Shown here one piece after another: positions 1 through 12,700 of a DNA stretch of 64,000 nucleotides. Position numbers and translations under genes: made by a program. The DNA is from Apostichopus californicus. Lineage: Eukaryota; Echinodermata; Holothuroidea; Aspidochirotida; Stichopodidae. The stretch's first letter is position 1. Each line of letters opens with the position of its first letter. The notes under the pieces were generated by a model. The model saw only the letters and a program-made list of their open reading frames with translations, was not told the origin of the DNA and searched no databases. The stretch is from the NCBI GenBank assembly GCA_020650975.1, contig JAIPMN010016480.1, forward strand, positions 9,297 through 73,296. The letters are read 5' to 3'.

Positions 1-77
1 AGGGGGAGAGGGAGGGAGGGGAGATGGGAAGAGGAAGGGAAGAGCGAGGGGGAGAGGTGGCGGGGGGACAATGATGA
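1..77. repeat. Polypurine (GGGAGA-rich) tract
   Basis: The window opens in a nearly pure purine run. A phrase of it (gggagaggtggcgggg then acaatgat) recurs at about 235-266, so this is a minisatellite-like purine expansion running to about 260. It abuts the exon-like remnant at 78-114 and may be poorly assembled. Confidence 0.7.
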
Positions 78-114
78 GATGGCTTCACAGGAGATGGACG
101 TACCTGCACCTCAG
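78..114 (+). pseudogene. Probable tail of a preceding module's exon f (module 0)
   Basis: The bases read DGFTGDGRTCTS and then a phase-1 G before gtattg. This matches the end of exon f in modules 2, 4, 6 and 8 (DGYTGDGQTCTE plus phase-1 G), in both sequence and splice phase. Directly upstream the same frame is closed by TGA codons at 72-77, inside the polypurine tract. Either the exon is a broken host copy, or the tract has invaded it or been misassembled. The alternative is chance similarity, which I think less likely because motif, donor position and phase all agree. Confidence 0.42.
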
Positions 115-464
115 GTATTGGATGTTGTAAATAGTATTGGATACATGACAGCCAGTTTAGTGAGTGAAGGAAGGGGGAGAGGGAGGGGAAGGGAGGGGAG
201 TGGGAAAGGGAAGAGGAGGGGAGGGGAGAGGAAGGGGGAGAGGTGGCGGGGTAACAATGATAATAAAATAACAATGCTGGAGGCCAGTTTTGAGTTTGCA
301 CTTAGAGTACTTAGAGTACTATTAAGTAATTGAAATTTCACCCTCAGGGGCAAAAACTAAGCTTAGATGGCAATTTCATGGTTTTATGCTTCAACGTGTT
401 CATGGTGCTTCAAGGGTAAAGAGGTAACTGTTTAATTTGTTCTGTTTTTCTTTATTCATTACAG

Positions 465-775
465 CTCCAGGATTCTGCTACATTTGGGGAGATCCCCATT
501 ACATCACCTTTGACAATGTTGCTTATGACTTCCAGGGAGGATGTGAGTACACCGTGGTGAGAGATTGCGGGGAAGAGACCTTCCACCTCGTGGCCAAACA
601 CGACAAAGAGAAACACAACAAACAAAGCACAAAGATGAAAGAATTGAAGTTTTACTACGCTAACAAAGAGTACAGGCTTAAAGATGCCAAGAAAGTGTAC
701 ATCGACGGACATAGCGTTAAACTGCCGTATAACGGTCCCGAGGGTGTCTATGTGGACAAGCTTCAGTCAAGATTG
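465..775 (+). CDS. Module 1 exon a: vWD first half (type A)
   Basis: It opens APGFCYIWGDPHYITFD, carrying the GDPH motif, then has a Lys/His-rich stretch (AKHDKEKHNKQS) typical of odd-numbered modules. It enters in phase 1 after ttacag and leaves in phase 0 at gtaaat. It is the most diverged type A copy, differing widely from modules 3, 5, 7 and 9, and so is probably an older copy outside the recent homogenisation. Confidence 0.93.
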
Positions 776-3700
776 GTAAATAACTTCATATAAATCAAAC
801 CTTGTCATATTGAGCTATAAGATATTTACAGCAGAAAGATCAGAGCCCGGCAAATTAATTATATCATTTGGGTTCATTTTAATGCAAAATAATGTTTTAT
901 ACTTTATTCTGGATGTTGCAAAAAGCATTAAGCTAGAAAAATGGAAGAAAACAAATCTTTTAGCAATATGTCTGAATTTCTTGGTACTTGGTATTTGATT
1001 TTTTTAATGAACCATTCATTGCAATTTTAAAAGGTAGCTAGCAATATCAGTCAACACTTTGAGACCATTCCTTAAGACTTCTGACAGCAATTTGTAGTAC
1101 TTGATCAAAGTTGTCAGCAAAGATTTCTTGTGTCGATAAAACTGTTTGTACATCTAACAAAGAGGCAGGAGGGAAAAGAAGAGGTGTAGGGTGGGGGGGG
1201 GGCAGGTACAATATTACAATTTAGAATGGTGGTTTATGTTTGAATGTGATCTCCTATGTCTGTCCTTGACTTTGATGCAAGATAGTTAACTCTACTTTGA
1301 TAATTCCAATTTTTAACCTATAGACTATTTTGCTTCACAAATTTGGTCATTTCTGTCACACATATTAGTCTCTTGTATTGTTTCATTGGTATTTGTCAAT
1401 ACTATGTTTGTCTTTTGTCCAAATTTTTAAATCTCTTCTATAATATAGCATTACATCTTATTTCACTTTAAATTGTTCACTTTTATTTAACAGATTCTGT
1501 CGACCGACTGGGGTTTCTACGTCAACTATGATAAAAACAAAGACACCACCGTCAGCATCCCCGTCAGTTACAGAAACAAGACCTGCGGACTCTGTGGAAA
1601 CTTTGACGGAGAAGCGGAGAATGAATTGAGGATGTCTGATAATTCTGTGGTAAGAATTATTTGAACTACCTCTATATTTTGATTATCAGGGATGTGCCCA
1701 CGCTGGGCGGCCCCGCCCAGCACTAAAAATTACCGCCCAGCACTCTCTTAAAAATCGTGAATCCTGCCCAGCACTATTTTCATCTAAAATCCCGACATTC
1801 CTAACAATATATTCAACATAAATTGGGCCTAGCCTATGCCAAAATCATACAGACTAATAATGCATCAGTTATGCATGCGAGAACATTACTTACGGCTCTC
1901 AATCGGTCCCTTGTAAAATCTCTTTGAAACAAACTAATAACTTTTACCAGGTACGTAAAATATTTCACTAAAAAAAAATTAAAAAATGTAAATTGTTAGC
2001 AAAACTAGTACTTGTGTATGTGCTTAAAAAGCTACACAAGTGCCAGCATTTGGCATCTGAGCAGCTTCAAAAATCGACACCCCCTCCCCATTAGACCCCT
2101 CCCCCAGGACGGCGATCAGTATACCCGGCACTCAGGAAATCCTGGGCACTTCCATGTATCTGTTGATGAAGCTAATTGTGAAGATCTTTCCATCAGTGAC
2201 TTTCACTGAAAGTTCGCCTCAGGTTTACAAGTTCTTCAACACTGCCTCCATAATATGTTAGCAGACTATAAAATGTTCACATATATAGCACGTAGTGCGC
2301 TCTATAAGATTTTATTTACATTACATTACATTACATATATATGTGCATATTCAACATTAATGGACGTATGAAATCTCACTCCCTGAAATTCTTATCCCCT
2401 CTAATGTGTTCTCTTCTTGAAGGAGGGTAACGGTGGGATGCAACAGTGGGGTGCAACAGGGTGCAACGGTGGGGTGCAACAGGAATGGGTGGCTTGTACT
2501 AATATAGTAACACTGTGACACTAATAGGATTTGTTTGGTGTGAATATTTGGTTATTGTTATCTCTGGTTTCTTTTCTTTCTGTTTTAATGAAAACATGAT
2601 TACTTGGTTACAGTACTATACATGCAATTTTTGCCTCTCCTTTTGTAGACTGCCATCGTAGCTGACTTTGGTAACAGCTGGACGGTGGGTGGTGGCAAGG
2701 ACTGTCAACCTGACCCTGGCACCGGTGATGAATGTGACAAACATGATGAAAAGGATGCTGAGAAACTCTGTAAAGTCATCAAAGAGACACATGGTAAGGG
2801 AGGAAACCATTTTAAATAGCTTCTGTCAGATTATTATTAAAGTTTGAAGGCAATTGTTGTAACATATATTTCTCAACAATATTTTGTAGTACACACTACT
2901 GACAAACACTCATTACACACCTGTTAGGTTTTACAAAAAAGAAATAAAAGATCATACCAATCATCAACAGCTTTGTTGAGTGGAAAGTAAGAGATCATAA
3001 GGAAAAGAGAACAGATGAATGTGCTTTTTTGAAAGGTCATAAGTATGAAATGTTTGTTTTTGATGCTGATCTGTGACAACATCCCTCAGGAATGGACATT
3101 ATTTCTCAAACTTTTCATCCTTTGATAACTCATCTCCACAGGTCCTTTCTCCGATTGTCATGACTACATTGATCCCAAGCTGTACTACGATGCCTGCGTA
3201 CAGGACGTCTGCACAGACCAGGATTTATACTGCGATCATCTCGCTCAGTACGCCAGTCGTTGTCGGGACCTCGGAGGGGACCCGGGAGACTGGAGAAATG
3301 ATGTACCTGCCTGTGGTGGGTACTCATACTTGTTATATATATAACAGGGTAGATTCAGACAGGTCATAGCATAGCCAGAAACCTAGGGCCCTGTATCAAT
3401 GATGAGCCCAAGGAAAAAAATATGTTGTTATAGTATGTCCTCATTTTTATGTATTACTTAAAGAAAAATTAAATCTAATAAAAGAGAGCTGGCTGAGTTC
3501 GTCCAAATGGCCTGACCTGGCTCTGTTTACATGGGTAAGCTCTGGTCCCAAGAAAACCAGATTACCAAGGTTTTAGTTTGATATATAACGGTAACCCTCT
3601 TCTTCTCTTTTAGCTGTGACATGTCCAGATGGTCTGATATATGATGCCTGTGACACTGCATGTCCAGCCACCTGTACAAACCCTGATGCTCCCAGTGAAT

Positions 3701-6700
3701 GTACCATAAACACCTGCATAGAAACATGCCGATGTCCTGAAGGTCAACTTTGGGACACTGACAGATGTGTCGATGCCTTCCAGTGTGGTTGTACACTGGA
3801 CAATGGTCAATACTTACAGGTCAGCTATGGGCATTTTTTATCCAAAAAATTGATTTTCCAAAGTAAAACAGGGACACTTGGTTAAACTATATCTTCATCA
3901 GCTGTATTTAAAACCCAAATTCAGTTCCTGTGCTTTCAGTTTTCTTCAAAGAGATGAGACACCAACTAGGACTTAGATAAACTAGGGGGGGGGGGGTGCA
4001 ATGATCTGCTAAGTTTAGATTCTGGGCAAATTATTCACAAGTGACATAGAAAGATAGGATAGTAACAATGTCAAAGATAAGTATCAAAGTGGTTGCTTTG
4101 AATTCAAAGGAAGGTTATTAAAAATTAAAAGAATAAATGATGTTTCTGAATCACTACTGGCATAATTATGTTGGAGCAGAGGCATAATGAGGCAATGACT
4201 ATTACTAATTTAGTGTGTAATTTCCACTGAACAGAAATATATCTAATATGTATGCGATCTCATCAATCCATCATCATCATTCACTGTAAATGCAGCCATG
4301 AGAAAGAAAGGTTTGTCATCGTCTCAGAACGTACAGACTTGGTTTGCAGAATCGTTGAATACTAGATCTGTGAGAGCATTTTGCTCTTAGTGGGGTTTGA
4401 ACCAAGTATCTAATGTTTGATATAAAGTCATGCTGTCTAACCTATGGGTTACCAAATTGGCTTTTACAGTTGGGGGCAAGCTGGGTATGCAGAAAATATT
4501 AAAAAAAAATCTGATTAGTAAACAAAGGCCTACTACTGAATCTGACAGTGAATTGCTTTACTGTTACAGAGTGAGATTCTTGCATCAGTATTAAATAAAA
4601 ATCATGGTGTAAATATTACAGGAATATTAGAGGCTTTTTAGAGGACTTCCCTCCACATACATATATTTATTATCTGTGGAAAATCAAATAAATCAAATCA
4701 AATCAAAAATATTAGGTGATTTGTGGATTTTAGCAGTTTGATTTGGTTGGGACTAGTCCTGAAAAATGTCACAACATGGATCACCAAGGAGAATAGTATG
4801 GGAGTAAGGAGGAGTCTCGGCACACTGTAAAATCTGATGTACCATCATGTTACCTTACCTAAATTTTCTTCCTTGTTAATGTATTTTTTTAACTCTACAT
4901 ACATTTTGTATTTATTCTGGATTGAATAAATGAAAATATGACTCGTATTTTATTTTTTAATGTTTTTTAATTATTATTGTCATCTTTAATCTTTTATCTT
5001 TCTCTTTTGATCTCTCTCTTGCAGTCTGGCGGTACATACTTGAGCGATGACTGCACTCAGTACTGTGAATGTACTAACGGGAACCTCGATTGTTACCTCT
5101 CTGAGTGCGGAGACAACGAAGAGTGCGGCTTACGAGATGGAGATGTTGGGTGCTACTGTGAGGATGGCTACAGGCAGACCGATACAGGATGTAAACAAGG
5201 TATCAATTCAAACTTTGAGTTTTATTTAAGCTAGGTTTTCTCAGCTAGCAATGTCAAGGAGGACTTTGCATTCAAAGATTTGTATATTTAAGGAAAAAAC
5301 AATCATTTAATCATGTCATTTGGGTTTAGACTTTAACAATACCGGTCCTAGGAACTCACATTTCAATGTTCGAATTATGGGTATGAAAGTGAATTGACAT
5401 GAGTGATAGGCACTGCGAAAAGTTAATGACAGGTAGGACTTCAAAAACAGGATCACTCAAAGGTTTAGGACAAGCTTAACTCTACGAGGTTTACCTTTTT
5501 ATGAAACACAAATATCATAAATATTACATTTTTCTTGATACTTCACACAGCTCCAGGCATATGCATCATATGGGGAGATCCCCATTATGTCACCTTTGAC
5601 GATGTCAGTTACAACTTCCAAGGAGACTGTGAGTACACCCTTGTCAGGGACTGCGCACCAGGCACTACCCCTGAGTTCCATCTCATCTCCGACAACTTCA
5701 AATACAACCCATCTGACTCCGTCTCGTACCTCAGAGAGGTCCGGTTGGAGTACAACGGTACCAACTACGAACTGATATCTGGTGGTGAAGTACGGATTAA
5801 TGGGGTAACGGTAACACCACCTTACTTTGACCTGAAGGTGTTCATATTCTACAGTGGTGCAGATGTGGTAAGTTCAGTAGTCATTTGTTACCTCTCACAT
5901 TCATCTGTATCATCTCCAAATGTTTGCTTGGTGCTAAAAATTGCTGCGAGAGTTTTCATGAAAATGTTTTGCTGAAGGTTCTGTTCGTACAAAATATGTT
6001 AGACATTGAGGGGGTGTGATAGCTGACCGTGAAATATTTTTATGATGTTTTTATGAAGTTGACTGTCTGTGGTATACTGATATTTTGATCCTATGAACTG
6101 TTTGATCAAGGTTGCTTCTTTCTAGCCTATTTTTCTGGAATTTTTCTTGTTACCATTAATCAGCTCTTCTAATCCTCAGTGAATTTTTCAACCGTATCAT
6201 CCATTATTTCTTTAATTATTCACATTTTTAAAAACTAGGTCATGGAAACTGACTTTGGTCTATTGGTGGTGTACAACCTCGCTTACGATGTTAGAATCGA
6301 GCTGCCCACTGAATACAGAAACAAAACCTGTGGTCTATGCGGGAACTTTGACCAGGATAGAAATAATGAGTTCATCCTACCTGATGGTGTAGTGGTAATT
6401 AAAGAAAACCTAAATTAATTATTTAACTAATTAATTAATTAAATTAAACCAAGACTTGAACTTATTACCTTCAGTTGATAACTAATGTAACGTATCAGGA
6501 TATAACACAGTGTGAAAGTGATATTATCTTACAATTGGTACTTACTATTTTATTCAGATAAAGTGATGAAAGGTGTCCTAAGAACCCAAAGTATTATTTT
6601 ATATTCATTCACATCAAACCATCAAGTTTCATTTTGCTTCTAAATATCAATATATTCCCAGTACAGTTTACTGGTTTTCTCCTCTATTGTAACTGCTATT

Positions 6701-9700
6701 ATAATCACCCCATACAAACTTGGCTAAGAATTATTTAATACTCTAATTGTCCAAACACTTTGCAGTCACCTGAGAACTATCTCACTCTTATGATGACAAT
6801 AACTGTAGTCCTGAACTTCATTTGAGAAATTAATTTCAGAGAGGGTTGGTACCAGCCCTCTTTGACAAAAAAACAAACAACTTTGTAGGTCATCCAGCAA
6901 GGTGCAAAACACTTTGAATTTCTTTGAGGTATATGGAGGGGATGCCTCACAGTATAATGTGAGAATTGTATCATTGATGGGTAAGAACATGACCTCTGAA
7001 GTTTTACTTGAGAACGTTAAGATGAGAGAGGGATGGCAGATTCTCTATGGCATAAAAGAAACAAGTTTTATGTCACCTAGGTTCAAAGCAGTGTAAATTT
7101 CTTTGAGTGATGAGGGATGGGCCCCACAGCACATTGTGGGAATTGCATTTCTTATTTAAAGAGGACATTAAGATTACATGAATAAAACACCAAGTTTGTT
7201 TACCAAAAATGTACCGTTTCAGGCTTCTTCAGGAGAAGATTTTGGCAACAATTGGGAGACAGGAACAAGGGAGTGCGTTGAAGACCCCGGACCGATTGAT
7301 CCTTGCGACTCTGACTCACCCACGTACACTCTGGCTGAGGACCTCTGCTATTATCTCATCGATGAATATGGTAAATTTCTTGGAATATATATTTTTTGGA
7401 TCTTGGCAATGTTTTAAGTATTCCCGTGAAACCATTTCTTGAAAATTATCCTTGTTGCCAGTAATTCATAGCTATATATAGAATACCACTAAACCCAAAT
7501 AAAACCTGCATATAGTGATGATAAAGATGAAATGGACAGAAGTGCACATAAACTTTATAGATCATTACAAACAAATGTTTCTTAAGTTACAAATATTCAT
7601 CTCCCTGTGCTTTTTGCTGTCTAGGTTTTGCTCTATTCTTTGTTCTGTGGTCCCCTTTCTGTAGTCTGTCTATCTGTCTAGTTTAAATCTGTAGGCTAAT
7701 TTATTTTAAATTTGCCTATGAGGAGGATTCTGGTATATCTTTATATCTTTACCTACACACTCTTGTTCATGAGATGAGCAGGTTTCACTCATAGATGTAA
7801 ATATATTGTTTTATTCATTTCAGGTCCATTTGCTCTCTGTCATGACTTTGTTGATCCTGCTACTTACTACGATGCTTGTCTCTACGACCTCTGTGCCACA
7901 CTTCCTGACGAGGACCAGCTTTGTGACAGCCTGATAGCTTACGTACAGATCTGCAGAGAGGCCGGAGTCAATCTGGGGACTTGGAGGGATGATGTTGCAG
8001 AATGTCGTAAGTAGAACATTGGAGTAAATTGTTATGATCCTCTTTAACGGTAAACTGATCTTCCGGTGACTGAAACTTACTGCTTGTTGCAGAATGCCGT
8101 AAGTAGAACATTGGAGTAAATTGTTATGATCCTCTTTAACGGTAAACTGATCTTCCGGTGACTGAAACTTACTGCTTGTTGCAGAATGCAGTAAGTAGAA
8201 CATTGGAGTAAATTGTTATGATCCTCTTTAACGGTTAACTGATCTTCCGATGACTGAAACTTACTGCTTGTTGCAGAATGCCGTAAGTAGAACATTGGAG
8301 TAAATTGTTATGATCCTCTTTAACGGTTAACTGATCTTCTGGTGAATGAAGCTTACTGCTTAGCAAAGTCGCTGAAAACTTTCTCCATCTTGGAATATTT
8401 ATATCTTCAATGGAAGTAGTACATTGTCTGCCATTAGAATATCTTTTAAATATTCATTAATTTGTATTTCAAACATGTGCTGAGTGTAATATTCACAAAA
8501 GCAATTTACAATGTTAACAAGAACAATGTGACCCTGTATGTGACACAAATATGAAAAACAACAGAAAGTTAAACTTATAACTTTGGAATATTTTACGAGT
8601 TTTATATATAAACTCGTAAAATATTCCAAGGACAAACTGGTTTATTATTTGAATGTTCTCGACAGCAATCGCTTGTCCCAGTGGTACCGTTTATGATTCC
8701 TGTGGGCCCGCCTGCCCTGCTACCTGTGTGGATCGTGATGGTCCCAGTGAATGTCCCATTGGCCACTGTAAGGAGACCTGTAGGTGCCCTGATGGTCAGG
8801 TACTGGATGGTAACCAATGTGTCTTTACCTACCAATGTGGATGCTCAATGGAGAATGGACAATACCTATCTGTAAGAAAGAATCCCTCTTTACTGTACAT
8901 TTCATTTCATAATTTGAGTTCATCATTTCTTCAAATTGTTTAAATCTATTGCAGAAAATTTCTCACTGAGAAAATTTGTAAATGTCTTTTTCATATTTTC
9001 TTTTTGTAAACATTACTTGTACACAAAAAGAGAAAAACAAATTGAGATCACATTTTTTCACAATTAAGAACTAAAGAATATGGATTAGTAATATAGTGAA
9101 TGAAATGCAACAAGATTCTTCAATACGGGGGATAAAATCTGAAAAATGGACTTTTGGTGATGCATAAATAAATTAAAATAATATTTTAAGAAACCAAAAT
9201 TATCACTGTCAGAAATCAAATTTATTTATCAGAAATCTGGTCAGTTTTTTTTCTTGGATAAATAATGTAACAGTATTTCAAAGAATCACTTTTTGTCCTT
9301 TCATTGTACAATATCCACATGTTAAATCTTTAAATAGTTATGAAATACGAGAGTATCATTCACAAGTCCATCCCAATTCTCGATACGTTTTGTACTTGAC
9401 ATCAACAGCCCGGAGAGGAGTACACATATCCTGACTGTAGTAGACGCTGTACATGCAACAACGGTAACCTTGCTTGCCTCGACCTATCCTGTGATGTCAA
9501 TGCTGACTGTGGAATCAGGAACGGTGTACAGGACTGTTACTGCAATGATGGTTACACAGGAGATGGACAGACTTGTACTGAAGGTGTGAATGTTATCCAA
9601 CCCATTACACTGCCCCACCCCCCCTACCCCCCTCCCCAACACCCCCTCCACCCCTCCTTCTCTACTCATCTTCTTTGATTGCCATCACCAAAATACCAAC

Positions 9701-12700
9701 AACTAGACTAAAAAGAAAAATGCTCAATTAGTGTGATGGAACCTGCCTTCAATGTGTTTTCATTGTTGCAATTAAGTATCATGATAGCTATGCTAGTATC
9801 TTTATTACATTTGTCACCTGCTGTTTCTCATTAATTTCAATCATTTTCATTCCAACAATAAGTTGCCAAAAAGTATGCTATGAAGTCTAAGAATAATCAA
9901 ATAATGTTTAAACTTCAACAAACATTTCACAGACATGCTTAAAGTAGCTTCCCTCACCAACAAGTTTGTTTTCCCCTGTTAATCTAGCCCTTGTTCAATT
10001 TTTGGGAATAATTTGTATGGTGAGAACCTCTCAGATAGTAGTATTACATTTAAACATATAATTACAATTACAATAATAATACATTTTTAGCATATTGAAT
10101 ATGCAATACTGACTTGTAGTAGCTATGTTCAGTTACACCATGTTATATACACCCTTGATAATACTGACTCTCATACCCAACAAGAGGATGACTTGATTGG
10201 ACATATATATACTAGCCTGTTCACTTGAATTGATTTCACTATCAATGTGGTTGGAGCACCTTATAACACCACCAGTCATTTTGATGTGGTGAGATATTAT
10301 GATATGTATCACATGTATTGACAACTCTTGATTTGTTGAGATGCAGGGAGAGTATAAAAAAAATTCCCTGCTTCATATCAAATGACTTTCAGTTGTTCAG
10401 ATTTAAGAAGTATACTAGATAGCCATGTGTAATCTGTTTTGGTAAAATTGTATGAAGTCTGGAGTTCTTATTCGTCAAGTTATCTTGTAGAAAGTTTTCG
10501 TGCAAAAAGGTTGTCTGCGTTTTCTTAGCATTACTCATTATTTGCTCTTGTTTTTCCTCATTCACATTTTGTCACAGTGGATCAACAAAGTGATGGAAGC
10601 TGCAGCCTCACGAATGGTAAAATCGTAGCTGTTTTCTTTTTGGCTCAAGCAAAGGGCAAAGGAAATACTAAAGACTATATAAGTATGCTATGAAGAGTTT
10701 CTATTTTTCTTGCAGCCTCTGGTATCTGTTACATCTGGGGTGACCCTCACTACCAGACCTTTGATGGTCATAATTATGACTTCCAAGGAGGATGTGATTA
10801 CACCTTAGTGAGAGATTGTCTGGATGAAACATTCCATCTGGTGGCCAAACACAAGAAAGAGAAACATGGCAAACACAGCACAGAGATGAAGGAATTGTTA
10901 TTTTACTACGACGACAAAGAATACAAACTGAAGGATTCTAAGAAGGTCTACATCGACGGTCACAGCGTGAAACTACCTTACGATGGACCTGAAGGAGTTT
11001 ATATAGACAAACAACAGTCCAGACTGGTGAGTTGTTTTATATTTGGTCATAAGGGGAGGGGAAGGGGTGGGGAGGGCAGGGCAGGGGAAAGGTAGGAACA
11101 AGGAGGGATTTATTACCTATGAAAGGATTTGTTGAGCTTGACATAATAATTAGTAATGAAGTTAGCAGCCGACCATAAGATTCGTTGGAAAATACTTTTT
11201 GGGAACATTCCAGGTTGTGTCAAATGAAACAGGGTCGTGATCCCTGGTTATTGCAAAGTTCTAAAAGTACTAAAATATAAGAGCAAAAGGGAATTGCCAT
11301 CTACTAACACTAGATGGCATAGTTTGTTGGGCAAAAGTACTTTAAGTCATATTTCACTATAGTTTGATCCAAGTTTAGACATTTTCTTTGCTTTTTCAAA
11401 TGTGTAATTTTCTAGATCATTTTCTTCTTTATGATTAAAATAGTTCAACCTTATGAATTACTTTGAGCAACGCATCAATCATCTCGTAAACCAAGAAATC
11501 CAATACATTTCTCTTCATGTAAACAGTGATGGCTATTGCATTTGAATGAATTATTTTTAATATTCCTTTTTTTCCCCTCTATACTTGAAATTGTAAGCAT
11601 TCCATTTATCATATTTATGGAAGTCTTCAGAATATGTAAAAACTCTTAAAGAACCGACAAAGATTAAATATCTGGATAAATCTCATCCCATAGATTCTGT
11701 CCACCTCGTTCGGTCTGTACATCAACTTTGACAAACACCACGACACACACGTTGGCGTACCAACCAGCTATAGGAACAACCTCTGTGGTCTCTGTGGAGA
11801 CTTCGATGGCTCAGCAGACAATGAGTACACCCTTCCTGATGGGAGCATGGTAAGGGAAACAGCTTTTCTTGCTTACTGGAAATAACATTTTAGAAATATT
11901 TGTTTGGCATCACTAATTATGATGTGTATTAGACTATCTATCTTCAGATAAATACTCTAAAACATTGAGTAATAGAACTCACATTTTGTTCTGATAATCC
12001 TCTCTGTGACCACCAATGTTGATACTCCCTTGATGTTAACAGACTGAGTTCCTTGAGACCTAATTGCTTAAAATTTGCTCTATATTTATATCTCTTTATC
12101 ATTTTCATAGACGACTATCGTAGCTGACTTTGGTAACAGCTGGACGGTGGGTGGTGGCAAGGACTGTGAACCTGACCCTGGCACCGGCGATGAATGTGAC
12201 AAACACGATGAAAAGGATGCTGAGAAACTCTGTAAAGACATCAGCTACAAGAATGGTGAGCAAGTCCTTTGCTATTAGGTCTTTCCTTCTGTTTGTAATG
12301 TACAATTCTGATTGTCAATTACATGGCGTACTTAATTACTTTTGCTTTGAAATATGTACCTTCAAAGCATTAATCTCAGACAAGAACTTGCACTGCCTCG
12401 TGTCTTTCAAATACTTATCCCAAACGTCACGAGAGAGAACAAATGTACAATTCTCTGTCACTAGACACCGCTCTAAACATGGAAAGTTTCTGCTAAACAA
12501 CTACTGTTATAAAATATGGAATAATCTCCCAACTGGTATTAGACATTTGAAATCATGTGCTTCATTTAAGTATCAACTAAAGAGTTATCTAACTTCCAAG
12601 TACCATGATTGATATTATGGTCAATTTTGTTTTGTACATTTTGTTTTTCTTTCTTACTTTGTTCTGTTTTTTTTTTATCATTTTCTTTAGGGTTACTAGC

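Noticed and set aside
79-333. Plus-strand 84-codon frame rich in Gly/Arg/Glu
   Set aside because: Low-complexity translation of the polypurine tract; the neighbouring frame holds the more meaningful exon-f-like remnant.
2012-2209. Short frame shared by both MITE copies (MCMCLKSYT.ASIWHL)
   Set aside because: It follows from shared element DNA; lengths differ, the ends are not conserved and no domain is recognised.
6766-7096. Overlapping short frames on both strands in the intron before exon 2c
   Set aside because: No motif, no splice-compatible ends, and the sequence looks like ordinary intron with a weak internal duplication.
7820-8295. Minus-strand open frames of 72-127 codons
   Set aside because: They run through the 92-base tandem repeat and antisense to exon 2d; no domain or codon signal.
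12130-12290. Open frame joining exon 3c's wrong frame to the LINE fragment
   Set aside because: The upstream part is a shadow of exon 3c; only the later part has reverse-transcriptase character.
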